Assembly (NCBI RefSeq): GCF_004297405.1
Contig: NZ_SCVC01000030.1
Span: 186,001-250,000, forward strand
DNA length: 64,000 nucleotides
Reading direction: 5' to 3'
Origin: Reyranella sp.
Lineage (GTDB): Bacteria > Pseudomonadota > Alphaproteobacteria > Reyranellales > Reyranellaceae
The notes under the pieces are model-generated. The model searched no databases. It saw only the letters and a list, made by a program, of their open reading frames with translations, and was not told the origin of the DNA. Of the stretch, positions 51,986-63,821 are shown one piece after another; within the stretch, counting starts at the first letter, position 1; every line of letters begins with the position of its first letter. A program made the position numbers and the translations under genes.

Positions 51986-52516
51986 CTAGTCGACGCGAAC
52001 GTTGCCTGCGGCGTCGACCGTCACGCCGACTTCGGTCTGTCCACGCCGCGCACGGCCGCGCCACGAACCATCGGCGGCCTTGCTGACCACCTTCACGTTC
52101 TTGTAGCCGTCGCGCTCGATCGCCGACTTGGCGAAGCGTGCGCCTTCCTGGTCTTCGGTGGGCGGCGCGCTCGCCGTATCGACGGCCTTGTCGCCAGTCT
52201 TCTCGCTCGATTTATCGCCAGCCTTGTCCGCGACCGTGGTGGCGGACTTGTCTTCCTTGACCGGCACCGGCGGTCGCGGCGCATGCCGCAACGGCACCGG
52301 CGGTCGCTGCATCTCCGGTTGCGTGGAGGTGGAGATCTTGGTCACGGCGACAGGCGCCGCCGTCGACGTCACCGTCGGTGGCGGCTGCCGCTGCGGTTGT
52401 GGCTGCAGTGTCGTGACACGCTTCGGTGTTTCGGGGCCGGACGAAAAGACGCTCGCGCTCGCTACGCCGGCCACCACCAGCACCGCACCCATCGCTGCAA
52501 TCATTGCCCGTTTCAT
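51986..52516 (-). CDS. exported PepSY-like protein with low-complexity linker
   Basis: 176 aa. A signal-anchor (residues 4-22) precedes a long Pro/Thr/Lys-rich linker (about 30-125; repeated DK and AGDKSSEKTGDK pieces) and a small C-terminal domain: RFAKSAIERDGYKNVKVV, then SWRGRARRGQ and VTVDAAGN. The C-terminal domain matches the exported protein at 29459. Function unknown; probably periplasmic. GAGGG lies ahead of the ATG at 52516. It is 14 bp downstream of the CigR-like gene and in the same unit. Confidence 0.7.
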   Translation of the reverse strand: MKRAMIAAMGAVLVVAGVASASVFSSGPETPKRVTTLQPQPQRQPPPTVTSTAAPVAVTKISTSTQPEMQRPPVPLRHAPRPPVPVKEDKSATTVADKAGDKSSEKTGDKAVDTASAPPTEDQEGARFAKSAIERDGYKNVKVVSKAADGSWRGRARRGQTEVGVTVDAAGNVRVD

Positions 52517-52529
52517 GGCACCCTCGCCG

Positions 52530-53078
52530 TCAAAGACTGCTGAGGTCCGCGATCGCTCCCGCAATCATGCGCGTGCCGATCGCCATCAGCAGAATGTCGT
52601 TGGCTACACGTACATATTCGTAACCCGAGGGGGCGGGCGTCAGTTGCGTCAGCAACACGCCGGGCAGCGGATAGTAGACGATGCCGGCTGGCAGCGGCTG
52701 ACCCATTGCCCACATTTTCTTCGCCTGACCCGGTGGCAGGCAACCATTGTTTTTCTTGGCCAGCCCCGGCGGGCAGCCCGCCGAGGCGTACTCGGTACGA
52801 TAGTAGGAGTAGACCGCATTACGGTCGCGCTCCTGGACGACGACATTGACCTGCGCCGGCCCACCGCCGCCCGACCGCGCGTTGCCCTGGCCCTTGCCTG
52901 GCCCCTGGTCTTTGGCCGGACCTTGGCCTTGGCCCTGATCCTTGCCCTGGCCTTTACCTTGGCCCTGGCTTTGGCCCTGACCGCGGCCGTTGTCCTTGTC
53001 TTTATCCTTGTCGGCAAAGGCGGGCGCCGCGAACAGCGCACACACCGAAACCGCCAGAGCAATCGCCACCATCTTCAT
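52530..53078 (-). CDS. CigR/RcnB-like exported protein with Gln/Gly/Lys repeats
   Basis: 182 aa. Signal peptide (to about residue 23) is followed by a repetitive GQGQ/GKGQ segment (about 30-68), then the family part: CPPGLAKKNNGCLPPGQAKK, PLPGVLLTQL, GYEYVRVANDILLMAIGT. This matches the anti-virulence regulator CigR / RcnB group, which are periplasmic proteins of unclear mechanism. The repeat tract is prone to length change. Start at 53078 (MKMVAIALA) preferred; 53090 is also open. Confidence 0.8.
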   Translation of the reverse strand: MKMVAIALAVSVCALFAAPAFADKDKDKDNGRGQGQSQGQGKGQGKDQGQGQGPAKDQGPGKGQGNARSGGGGPAQVNVVVQERDRNAVYSYYRTEYASAGCPPGLAKKNNGCLPPGQAKKMWAMGQPLPAGIVYYPLPGVLLTQLTPAPSGYEYVRVANDILLMAIGTRMIAGAIADLSSL

Positions 53079-53379
53079 GATCAACTCCACTTCACCCCAC
53101 TCAACGCAGGAAATGGGGCAAGAGGCAGGATTCTTACCGCTCGCGTGCGAAGAAATTCCTCCTGTGGCCGGCTGGTCACAGTTAGGTCACAGCTCCAATG
53201 GGAACCGCACGGCTTGTCGGTTGCGAATGAAAATCGCTGCCCTGTCGGGCTCTATTGATTGCGATCGTTCTGCATATTGTTCGACCGCAACGCGAACCCG
53301 GGTAACCGCAGCGCGCCTGCTGGCTGTTTGCCTTGCTGGCCCAGGCGAAAGATGGAGAAGTGATCGCCGGGGAGGATGA

Positions 53380-53676
53380 ATGTCGCGCAGCCTGAACGCA
53401 CCACTTAGTCCAAACGAGGAGATCACCTTGCGCCGTGTCGCGCTCGGGATTTCATGCGCCAGGGATCTGTCGCAGCGCGATCTGGTGCGGCTGAAGACTC
53501 TGTCGCTGGTCGAGATGGAAGGTGATCGCCTGCAGCTCACCCCTGACGGCCGCCTGCGCTACAAAACCCTGCCACGCGCCACTTCCCTGACGGACGCGCC
53601 GACCTACGAAGAACTCGTGAGCGCGCTGGCCGAACGCATGCGCAAGGAACAGAACCAGAGTCAGAACGAAAGCTAG
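53380..53676 (+). CDS. small winged-helix-like hypothetical protein (98 aa)
   Basis: Paralogue of the protein at 165-443: same ordered blocks (APLSPNEEITLRRVALG, LVRLKTLSLVE, LTPDGRLRYKTLP), different C-terminus (charged and Gln-rich). Wing-like C-terminal strand region suggests DNA binding, unproven. GGGGAGG lies six bases before the ATG. It is monocistronic and converges on the lipoprotein gene at 53689. Confidence 0.72.
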   Translation: MSRSLNAPLSPNEEITLRRVALGISCARDLSQRDLVRLKTLSLVEMEGDRLQLTPDGRLRYKTLPRATSLTDAPTYEELVSALAERMRKEQNQSQNES

Positions 53677-53688
53677 CAGCGGCTCGCG

Positions 53689-54120
53689 CTAAGGCGAGAC
53701 CTTGGCGCAGCCGGCGCCCTGCCAGCGATAGCCCTTCGCCGAACCGCCAACCATCGTCCATTCGACGATGCAGCCCTGGCGGACCAGGGTCGGTGGGAAA
53801 CCACCCATCGGCATCCACATCCCACCGCCCCAGCCGTATCCCCAACCGCCGAAACGGCCGTAGTAGAGCGGCGGCATGCCGGGATCGATGTAGGACGTGT
53901 CCCAGCGCCATTGCAGCACCTTGCTGCCATCCTCGAGCTGGTAGCTGTTGTCGGGGATGCGGCCCATGCTGGTCAGCAATCCGGCTTCCTGCGCGCCCGA
54001 CATCTCGCGCAGGCGATTGTCGAACACGGCTTCGCGCTCCTCCTTGGTGGCGCAACCTCCCGGCAAGAAGGCGAGCGGCAGTAGGAGAAGAATGATCGTC
54101 GTCGAAATCCTGCGAGGCAT
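53689..54120 (-). CDS. hypothetical lipoprotein, Gly/Trp/Tyr-rich (143 aa)
   Basis: Lipobox LPGGC (cysteine at residue 23) with a hydrophobic leader. The mature part begins with a charged helix (EEREAVFDNRLREMSG) followed by a Gly/Trp/Tyr/Met-rich segment (YGRFGGWGYGWGGGMWMP) and strands with two cysteines. CAGGAGG precedes the ATG at 54120. Function unknown; it lies just downstream of the exported protein gene at 54152. Confidence 0.7.
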   Translation of the reverse strand: MPRRISTTIILLLLPLAFLPGGCATKEEREAVFDNRLREMSGAQEAGLLTSMGRIPDNSYQLEDGSKVLQWRWDTSYIDPGMPPLYYGRFGGWGYGWGGGMWMPMGGFPPTLVRQGCIVEWTMVGGSAKGYRWQGAGCAKVSP

Positions 54121-54151
54121 GTCGACCTCCTGAAACATCACGGCCGAAACA

Positions 54152-54685
54152 TCACGGCACAAAGTAGCCCGCCTTAGTGACCGACCCATCGAGGGCCAGG
54201 ACGAGAACGCCGATGCTCTCCGTTCCCTGCAGATAGGTGAAGACCGGCCGCTTCGCCATGCGCAGGGCATTCCACGCAGCGCGCTCCACGCCGGTCTCGG
54301 CGTACCAGACGGTGTCGCCGCGACGCAGCGCGCCCTCCTCACCCTGCTTCCACTCGGGCAACTGCTCGCTGCCGGTGATGCTGCGCAAGCCTTCGACCAG
54401 CATCTGCGCCAGCGCCTTCTCCATCGCGGCACCGTCACGCGGCGCGTCGTCGGGGAAGCGCCATTCCGCCAGCACGACGTCGCTCCACACCGGCGCGCCA
54501 TCGGGACGACGCACGACATGGACGATCACCGCCTTCTGGCAGGTCGGCCCATCGGCCACGGCTTCGACGAGATAGCCCGCACCTGCCCGCGCCCACGCCA
54601 TCGACGCTCGCGCACGGCAGGGTTCATCGGCGAGGGCTGGCGTTGCGACGGCTAACGCTGTGGCAAGAAGCCCGACTCTGTACAT
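54152..54685 (-). CDS. exported hypothetical protein (177 aa)
   Basis: Signal peptide (residues 1-20, cleavage after ALA), then a single alpha/beta domain with two cysteines (EPCRARAS, GPTCQKAV). Family not recognised. ATG at 54685 is chosen for the signal peptide; a GTG at 54736 remains possible. Probably co-transcribed with the lipoprotein gene 31 bp downstream. Confidence 0.65.
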   Translation of the reverse strand: MYRVGLLATALAVATPALADEPCRARASMAWARAGAGYLVEAVADGPTCQKAVIVHVVRRPDGAPVWSDVVLAEWRFPDDAPRDGAAMEKALAQMLVEGLRSITGSEQLPEWKQGEEGALRRGDTVWYAETGVERAAWNALRMAKRPVFTYLQGTESIGVLVLALDGSVTKAGYFVP

Positions 54686-54763
54686 GGCGGGGAGTCTAAG
54701 CGCTGCAAGCGCACCGCTCCAGAGGCGTCCCTTCACAAATGCGCCACTCCGACGTCCGCACCC

Positions 54764-56323
54764 CTACTCGGGCAATCCGGCGGCTCTCAACGCTTCGACA
54801 TAGGCTCTCGCCATCGATTCGAGGGGTACCGGAATCCTGCTGAAGAACCGCGAAATCGTCAGCTCGGGCTCAATCACCAGCAGTTCGCGAACGATATCGG
54901 CGGCGAGATCGTGCTTGCCGATCTTCACAAGGGCCACCGCCAGGACGCGAAGCGCGACGGCGAAGCGCCGGTTCTGCACGAGAGCCTTTTCCGCCCAGGC
55001 AATGGCTTCGACATAGTCCTCGTCGACGATGGCCGTGATGGCCATGGCACCCGACATGAACCAGCCACGCGGATCGAGCGGGTTCAGCCGTCGTGCACGC
55101 TCGATCATTCCGCGGCCCGCATCGAGGTTGCCGCGCATCGTTTCGATCCACCCGCCCAGGGTCAGGGCCATGGCCGAGTTGGGATTGATCGCGAGGGAAC
55201 GGTTGAACAGCTCCCGCGGGGCCTCGCTTATTTCTGGCGCCAGGTTCCAGACGGCAAAGGCCGCCATCCACAGGACCTGCGCATCGTTTGGCGCCAGCTC
55301 GACCGCGCGCCAGGCGAGCTTCATGCCTTTCAGGCGATGCGTCTCATCCAGCGGGACCCATCCCTGGAAGTGACACTGCGCGTGGCAATAGGCGGCAGCA
55401 GCCATCGCCGGCGCATAAGTTGGTTCGATCGCCAGCGCTTGGTCGAGGCACTCCAGCGCCGCCGTCATGCTCTCGGCGGTGAACTCGTTCTCCAGCCCAT
55501 AGGCCCGCAGCAGAAGATCGTAGGCGTTGAGCTTGTCCGGCCGGCTGCGCTTGCGCCGTTCGATCTCGGCAAGCAGCAAGGCGGGCTCGATCGCTGCCAC
55601 GACACTTTCGGTGATACGATCCTGAAGCTCGAAGACGTCCTCGAGGTCACCGTCGAAACGATCCGCCCAGAGATGGGCGCCTGAGGATGCGTCGATGAGC
55701 TGTCCAGTGATCCGCAGCCGTTCGCCGCCCCGACGAACGCTGCCTTCCAGCACATAGCCGACGTCAAGCTCCTGTCCGACACTACGGATGTCGACGGCCT
55801 TGCCCTTGTAGGTAAACGTCGAATTGCGCGCGATGACGAACAGGCCACTGCAGCGCGACAAGGCCGTGATGATCTCCTCGGCCATCCCATCGGCGAAATA
55901 GTCCTGCTCCGGATCACCACTCATGTTCGTGAAGGGAAGGACGGCAATCGACGGCCCTTCGAAGTCTGCCTTTGCCGGGGTCGTCGGGAGTTCCAGCCCG
56001 GCAGGAACGTCGGCCGCCTCCCGCACAGTGCCGACGAAGCGGAATCCCTTGCGCGGAAAAGTCCGGATCAGGCGCTGCTCCTCGCCGCTGTCGCCAATGG
56101 CAGTGCGCGCCGCGTTCACACGGCTGCTGAGCGTCGCTTCGGAGACGATGCGGCCTTGCCAGACGGCCGCGAGGAGATCGTCGCGGCTGACCACCCGCTC
56201 CCGCGCGCGGACGAGAAATTCCAGCAGGTCGAATACCTGTGGCTCCACCGCAACAAGACTGTCTCCCCGGCGCAATTCTCTCCGTTGCGGATCAAGGACA
56301 AGATCGTCGAACCGGTAGATCAA
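54764..56323 (-). CDS. wHTH - TolB-like - TPR regulator (adenylate-cyclase-associated type)
   Basis: 519 aa from the TTG at 56323; an open frame to 56467 adds 48 residues without domain features. An OmpR-type winged helix opens the protein (about 1-100: YRFDDLVLDPQRREL, RTFPRKGFRFVG). A TolB N-terminal-like domain follows (about 120-235: AVLPFTNMSGDPEQDYFADG, YVLEGSVRR), then TPR repeats to the end. This CadC-like one-component layout is frequent in rhizobia-type bacteria, where it replaces or accompanies a cyclase domain. No membrane helix is present. It is divergent from the hydrolase gene and may control it. Confidence 0.85.
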   Translation of the reverse strand: MIYRFDDLVLDPQRRELRRGDSLVAVEPQVFDLLEFLVRARERVVSRDDLLAAVWQGRIVSEATLSSRVNAARTAIGDSGEEQRLIRTFPRKGFRFVGTVREAADVPAGLELPTTPAKADFEGPSIAVLPFTNMSGDPEQDYFADGMAEEIITALSRCSGLFVIARNSTFTYKGKAVDIRSVGQELDVGYVLEGSVRRGGERLRITGQLIDASSGAHLWADRFDGDLEDVFELQDRITESVVAAIEPALLLAEIERRKRSRPDKLNAYDLLLRAYGLENEFTAESMTAALECLDQALAIEPTYAPAMAAAAYCHAQCHFQGWVPLDETHRLKGMKLAWRAVELAPNDAQVLWMAAFAVWNLAPEISEAPRELFNRSLAINPNSAMALTLGGWIETMRGNLDAGRGMIERARRLNPLDPRGWFMSGAMAITAIVDEDYVEAIAWAEKALVQNRRFAVALRVLAVALVKIGKHDLAADIVRELLVIEPELTISRFFSRIPVPLESMARAYVEALRAAGLPE

Positions 56324-56506
56324 CCGGGGGCCCCACTGGTCAAAATTGCGGCAGAGACGCGAACCTATCACGGCCCCTCTGCCGGAAAAATCACGACCAT
56401 CTGAAGAGAAAATCCACGCTCTCTCAAAGCGCGAGCGAGTCCTTCGTGCTTTATCTCGCCTCGACAAGACCCGCTCGGGTCGGCCTACGCGTCAGGAGAT
56501 TTACGC

Positions 56507-57541
56507 ATGAACACCGCCGATACATCGACCGCCGTCGACTATTCCCGCCGTCGCCTGTTGGGCGCCGCAGCGTTGGGCGTCTTCGCATCTCAACTCGGCA
56601 GGATCGGAACGGCGAGCGCACAGGTCGGAGACCGGGTGGCGGCCTCGTTCGGACCGTTGAAGCAGATCGATGCCGGCGTCCTGAAGGTCGGATATGCAGA
56701 AGCCGGCCCCGCCAATGGGCCCGTGGTCGTCCTCCTCCACGGCTGGCCCTACGACATTCACACCTACGTCGATGTCGCGCCGTTGCTGGCATCGGCGGGC
56801 TACCGGGTGCTCGTGCCGTTTCTCCGCGGTTACGGCACGACGACGTTCCTGTCCGACAAGACTCCCCGCAACGGTCAGCAGGCCGCGATCGCCACGGATA
56901 TCGTCGCCTTCATGGATGCGCTGAAGATCGAACGTGCCACGATCGGCGGCTGCGATTGGGGCGCCCGCACGGCCAACATCATCGCGGCACTGTGGCCCGA
57001 ACGATGCAAGGCCATGGTTTCCGTGAGCGGCTATCTGATCGGCAGCCAGGCCGCCAACAAGATGCCGCTCCCGCCCAAGGCCGAGCTCGAATGGTGGTAC
57101 CAGTTCTACTTCGCCACCGAACGAGGCCGCGCCGGCTACGACAAGTATCGCCGCGAATTCTCCAAGCTGATCTGGCAGCTCGCATCGCCGAAGTGGCGCT
57201 TCGACGACGCCACGTTCGACCGCACGGCGGCAGCCTTCGACAATCCCGATCACGTCTCCATCGTGATCAACAACTATCGCTGGCGGCTCGACCTGGCCGA
57301 GGGCGAGCAGAAGTTCGACGAACTGGAGAAGCGACTCGCGGCGGGTCCCGTGATCTCCGTGCCGACCATCACGCTCGAGGGCGACGCCAATGGCGCGCCG
57401 CATCCCGATCCCAGTGCCTATGCGAAGAAGTTCACCGGCAAGTACGCCCACCGGACCATCACCGGAGGCGTCGGGCATAACCTTCCGCAGGAGGCGCCTA
57501 GTGCCTTCGCACAGGCTGTCATCGACGCCGACCGCCTATAA
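56507..57541 (+). CDS. Tat-exported alpha/beta hydrolase (epoxide hydrolase / dehalogenase-like)
   Basis: 344 aa. Twin-arginine leader SRRRLLGAAALG, oxyanion-loop HGWPYD, and GGCDWGARTA with an aspartate nucleophile (GxDWG), the arrangement of epoxide hydrolases and haloalkane dehalogenases; the final catalytic His lies in GGVGHNLPQE. Likely acts in the periplasm on an epoxide, halide or ester; substrate unknown. The cytochrome P460 gene follows 38 bp downstream, so they are probably one unit. Confidence 0.88.
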   Translation: MNTADTSTAVDYSRRRLLGAAALGVFASQLGRIGTASAQVGDRVAASFGPLKQIDAGVLKVGYAEAGPANGPVVVLLHGWPYDIHTYVDVAPLLASAGYRVLVPFLRGYGTTTFLSDKTPRNGQQAAIATDIVAFMDALKIERATIGGCDWGARTANIIAALWPERCKAMVSVSGYLIGSQAANKMPLPPKAELEWWYQFYFATERGRAGYDKYRREFSKLIWQLASPKWRFDDATFDRTAAAFDNPDHVSIVINNYRWRLDLAEGEQKFDELEKRLAAGPVISVPTITLEGDANGAPHPDPSAYAKKFTGKYAHRTITGGVGHNLPQEAPSAFAQAVIDADRL

Positions 57542-57579
57542 ACGTCACGACGCTTGATCGTCGCGAAAGGAAACAGCCG

Positions 57580-58089
57580 ATGACCTCGACCCGTCTTGCC
57601 CTGGCCTCTGCGGCCTTGGCCCTTGCGACGACCGCCGGACTGCTCGTTGTGGAAGCCACGGCGAAGACAGATCGCGCCTCGCCGATCTACGGCGTCACGA
57701 TCCCGGACGGCTATCGCCAATGGGAGCTGATCGCACCGGCCCAGGAAGGCGAGCCTTTGAACGAGTTGCGGGCCGTCCTCGGCAATACAACGGCGATCAA
57801 GGCTTATCGTGACGGAAAGTTGCCTTTCCCTGACGGCACCGTGCTCGTGAAACTCGCCTGGAAGCATGTTCAATCGCCCGAGTTCGAACCCGCCTCCGTT
57901 CCCGGCGCTGCAACGACAGTCCAGGTCATGGTCAAGGACTCGAAGAAATACGCGAGCACCGGAGGCTGGGGTTTCGGTCGTTTCATCGCCGGCCAGCCGG
58001 TCGACATGGCGCAGCACGAGACGTGCTTCGCCTGTCACGAAGCCCGGGTGAAGGGACATGATTTCGTCTTTACCCGCTACGCGCCGTGA
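57580..58089 (+). CDS. cytochrome P460 family protein
   Basis: 169 aa with a signal peptide (to about residue 28). The c-type haem site is CFACH near residue 148; upstream features (PDGYRQWELIAP, GNTTAIKAYRDGKLPFPDG, GGWGFGRF) match the P460 family, some of which oxidise hydroxylamine or bind NO. Whether the cross-linking Lys is present cannot be confirmed by eye. AGGAAA precedes the ATG. Linked to the hydrolase gene. Confidence 0.87.
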   Translation: MTSTRLALASAALALATTAGLLVVEATAKTDRASPIYGVTIPDGYRQWELIAPAQEGEPLNELRAVLGNTTAIKAYRDGKLPFPDGTVLVKLAWKHVQSPEFEPASVPGAATTVQVMVKDSKKYASTGGWGFGRFIAGQPVDMAQHETCFACHEARVKGHDFVFTRYAP

Positions 58090-58116
58090 CGACGGCGCCA
58101 ACGCCCTCCAGCCCGC

Positions 58117-58413
58117 TCAGCGCGGCAGGGAGTCGAAGTAGTCCTTGCAGGCCTGCGTGATCTGGTTGGTGCGCTGCATCTCGCAGGGACGCTGGCGTTC
58201 GAGCAGGACCATGCCGGCGTAGAAGACCATCACGCCCAGGATCCAGCCGGTCATCGACCAGGAGAGCGCCTTGTCGAGCCGGTCGGCCCAGGACGGGCCG
58301 GCGATGGCGCGGATCACGATGAGGGTCAGCGGAATGGTCGCCGCGCCGCACGCGACGAACAGCAGGACATAGTCCAGCGGACCTAGCCCTTGTCCCTGCC
58401 CTAGTCCCGGCAC
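58117..58413 (-). CDS. two-TM hypothetical protein (98 aa)
   Basis: Two membrane helices (about 14-34 and 52-72) and a soluble C-terminus with two cysteines (PCEMQRTNQITQACKDYF). No family recognised. It begins 4 bp after the stop of the lipoprotein gene at 58418, forming the tail of an alaS - lipoprotein - membrane-protein run. Confidence 0.65.
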   Translation of the reverse strand: MPGLGQGQGLGPLDYVLLFVACGAATIPLTLIVIRAIAGPSWADRLDKALSWSMTGWILGVMVFYAGMVLLERQRPCEMQRTNQITQACKDYFDSLPR

Positions 58414-58417
58414 GGTC

Positions 58418-58770
58418 TTACCAGCTCAGCTTGGGCATCTGGATCGGACCGGTCTTCTTCGGCGTCCAGCCGCGCGCTTCCATGCAGCGCGCCACCATCC
58501 GGTCGACGTTGTTCTGGTAGCCCTGCTGATCCATCGTCCGGTAGAGGTCCTGCTGGCCGAAGCGATCGCGCTCGCCGGAGAAGACGGCGCGACGCTGGTC
58601 CTCGATATTGCGCTCGTTGCCCGCAACATTCTTCGCCTGCGCGCGGCACTGTCCTTCGTCGCGCGCATACTGCTCGGCCATGGTGGCGTCCTGCTTGCCG
58701 TCCTTTGTGAAGGACGTCGGCGCGCAGCCCGCCGCCAGCAGGCCCGCCGCAAAAACGACGAGCGCGCGCT

Positions 58771-58774
<4 letters not shown>
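58418..58774 (-). CDS. hypothetical lipoprotein (118 aa)
   Basis: Lipobox LLAAGC (cysteine at 17), then a charged helical domain with two cysteines ([25 protein letters not shown]) and a short basic/proline end. Outer-membrane or periplasmic association likely; function unknown. The GTG start overlaps the alaS stop (GTGA), implying translational coupling to alaS. Confidence 0.75.
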
Positions 58775-61434
<2,660 letters not shown>

Positions 61435-61501
61435 GCGGGCCTTGTAGCGTGCGCCTGCCAGCCAAGTCCAGAAAACCAACAGACCGGGGAACCCGTCGAA
61501 A

Positions 61502-62215
61502 ATGGCCGCCGAGGCCCATTCTACCGCCACTCTCAGGCTCTCCGTGGGCGATCTCAAGGTGGTCCATCCGATCACCGTGCCGAGCGGGTCCGTGCGGGCT
61601 GCCGCCGTGGTGCCTGCCCTGCAGGGGCTGGTGAACGCTGTGGTTACCGCTGCCGAAACAAAGCTCGGGGAAGCCGGGACGGAAATCTCCTGCCGCAAGG
61701 GTTGCGGTGCCTGCTGCCGTCAGCTCCTGCCAGTTTCGCGCACGGAGGCTGAACGCTTGTTGGGCGTGATCGAGGCGATGCCGGCGAAACGGCTCCGGGC
61801 GCTCAAGGAGCGGTTCGCGACGGCCTCGGCGGCGATCAAGGCGGCGGGCCTCGCCGAGAAGGCGGGCCGCGCCGACCGCGAGCTGTCGGTCGGCTATTTC
61901 GCGCTCGGCATCCCCTGCCCCTTCCTCGAAGAGGAAAGCTGCTCCATCCATCCCGAGCGGCCGCTGGTCTGCCGTGAGTACCTGGTGACCTCGCCGGCCG
62001 AACTCTGCGCCGGCCCGCAGCAGGACGGCGTGACACCCGTGCCGGTACCCAAGGTCTCGATGGCCGCGCGCGGCCTGCAGGACGAACGTGAGAGCTGGTT
62101 CCCACTGGCCTTGCTGCTCGACTGGGCCAAGACCCGCCCTCGTGATGGCGTGAAGCGCACAGGGCCGGAGTGGGTTCAGCGGTTCTTGAAGAGGATCAGC
62201 TCGCGACCGGGGTGA
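61502..62215 (+). CDS. YkgJ-family cysteine-cluster protein
   Basis: 237 aa. The YkgJ (zinc/iron-chelating) signature is [11 protein letters not shown] plus [20 protein letters not shown], spaced about 75 residues apart; the N-terminus (to about 60) and C-terminus are helical. The proposed role is metal binding; the substrate is unknown. It is divergent from alaS, sharing a 67-bp intergenic region. Confidence 0.85.
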   Translation: MAAEAHSTATLRLSVGDLKVVHPITVPSGSVRAAAVVPALQGLVNAVVTAAETKLGEAGTEISCRKGCGACCRQLLPVSRTEAERLLGVIEAMPAKRLRALKERFATASAAIKAAGLAEKAGRADRELSVGYFALGIPCPFLEEESCSIHPERPLVCREYLVTSPAELCAGPQQDGVTPVPVPKVSMAARGLQDERESWFPLALLLDWAKTRPRDGVKRTGPEWVQRFLKRISSRPG

Positions 62216-62223
62216 GCCTCTCC

Positions 62224-62312
62224 TGTCATCCTGAGCGAAGCGAAGGATCTCATGCCGGTCGCCCCACTGATGGCAGGTGGCGATGAGATCCTTCGCTTCG
62301 CTCAGGATGACA
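62224..62312. repeat. palindromic element with perfect 30-bp arms
   Basis: 62224-62253 and 62283-62312 are exact inverted copies (TGTCATCCTGAGCGAAGCGA at the left edge) around a 29-bp centre. It lies just after the YkgJ gene. The TCATCCTGAG core recalls the element at 37132. Confidence 0.9.
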
Positions 62313-62388
62313 TGAAGGTGTGTAGCACCGGCGGTATTTGTTCTGCGCTGAGCGAGCTCTCGCGCCTATGAAGGCGCTGCCGCTCGCC

Positions 62389-62427
62389 CGCCCTTTTCTT
62401 TTGCGCTTTGCGCAAAAGAAAAGGGCG
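62389..62427. repeat. long perfect hairpin between YkgJ and recA genes
   Basis: Two 18-bp perfect arms (CGCCCTTTTCTTTTGCGC / its inverse) with a TTT loop, 77 bp beyond the recA stop. There is no T tract after it in the recA direction, so its role as a terminator is uncertain. The rest of 62216-62503 holds no gene. Confidence 0.75.
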
Positions 62428-62503
62428 GCGCCGCGCGTGGGGTGCGGCACCGCCCGGTAAGGAACCCGGAGACAGGGGATACGGGCTCCTCTATTGGCCG
62501 CCT

Positions 62504-63574
<1,071 letters not shown>

Positions 63575-63680
63575 TGGCTTTCTCCTTCTTCCCACGCCCC
63601 TGTCAGGAGCAGCAATGCGGATAAGTCCGCCGCCCCGCTGCGCTTCGGACGGCGCCTCGGAGGACGCCAATGTACGCCTT

Positions 63681-63704
63681 TTGTTCCAGTCAGCAATGGA
63701 ACAA
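63681..63704. promoter_or_regulatory. TTGTTCCA inverted repeat upstream of recA
   Basis: TTGTTCCA and TGGAACAA are perfect 8-bp arms with an 8-bp centre, about 107 bp before the recA start and 36 bp from the SOS box. Possibly a second operator or part of the leader RNA. Confidence 0.4.
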
Positions 63705-63739
63705 TTAACCCGCTGAAAGAACTAATGTTCTTGACACAA

Positions 63740-63754
63740 GTTCTAGTTCCGTTC
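63740..63754 (-). promoter_or_regulatory. SOS (LexA) box of recA
   Basis: GTTCTAGTTCCGTTC is GTTC-N7-GTTC, the direct-repeat LexA operator of Alphaproteobacteria (GAAC-N7-GAAC in the recA direction). It lies 166 bp before the start codon. Confidence 0.8.
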
Positions 63755-63821
63755 CCCGCGGATTATCCCACCAAGGGGATGAACTGAGCTAGGGGCTAAG
63801 CACCTGCCAGCTCCTGCTCCT

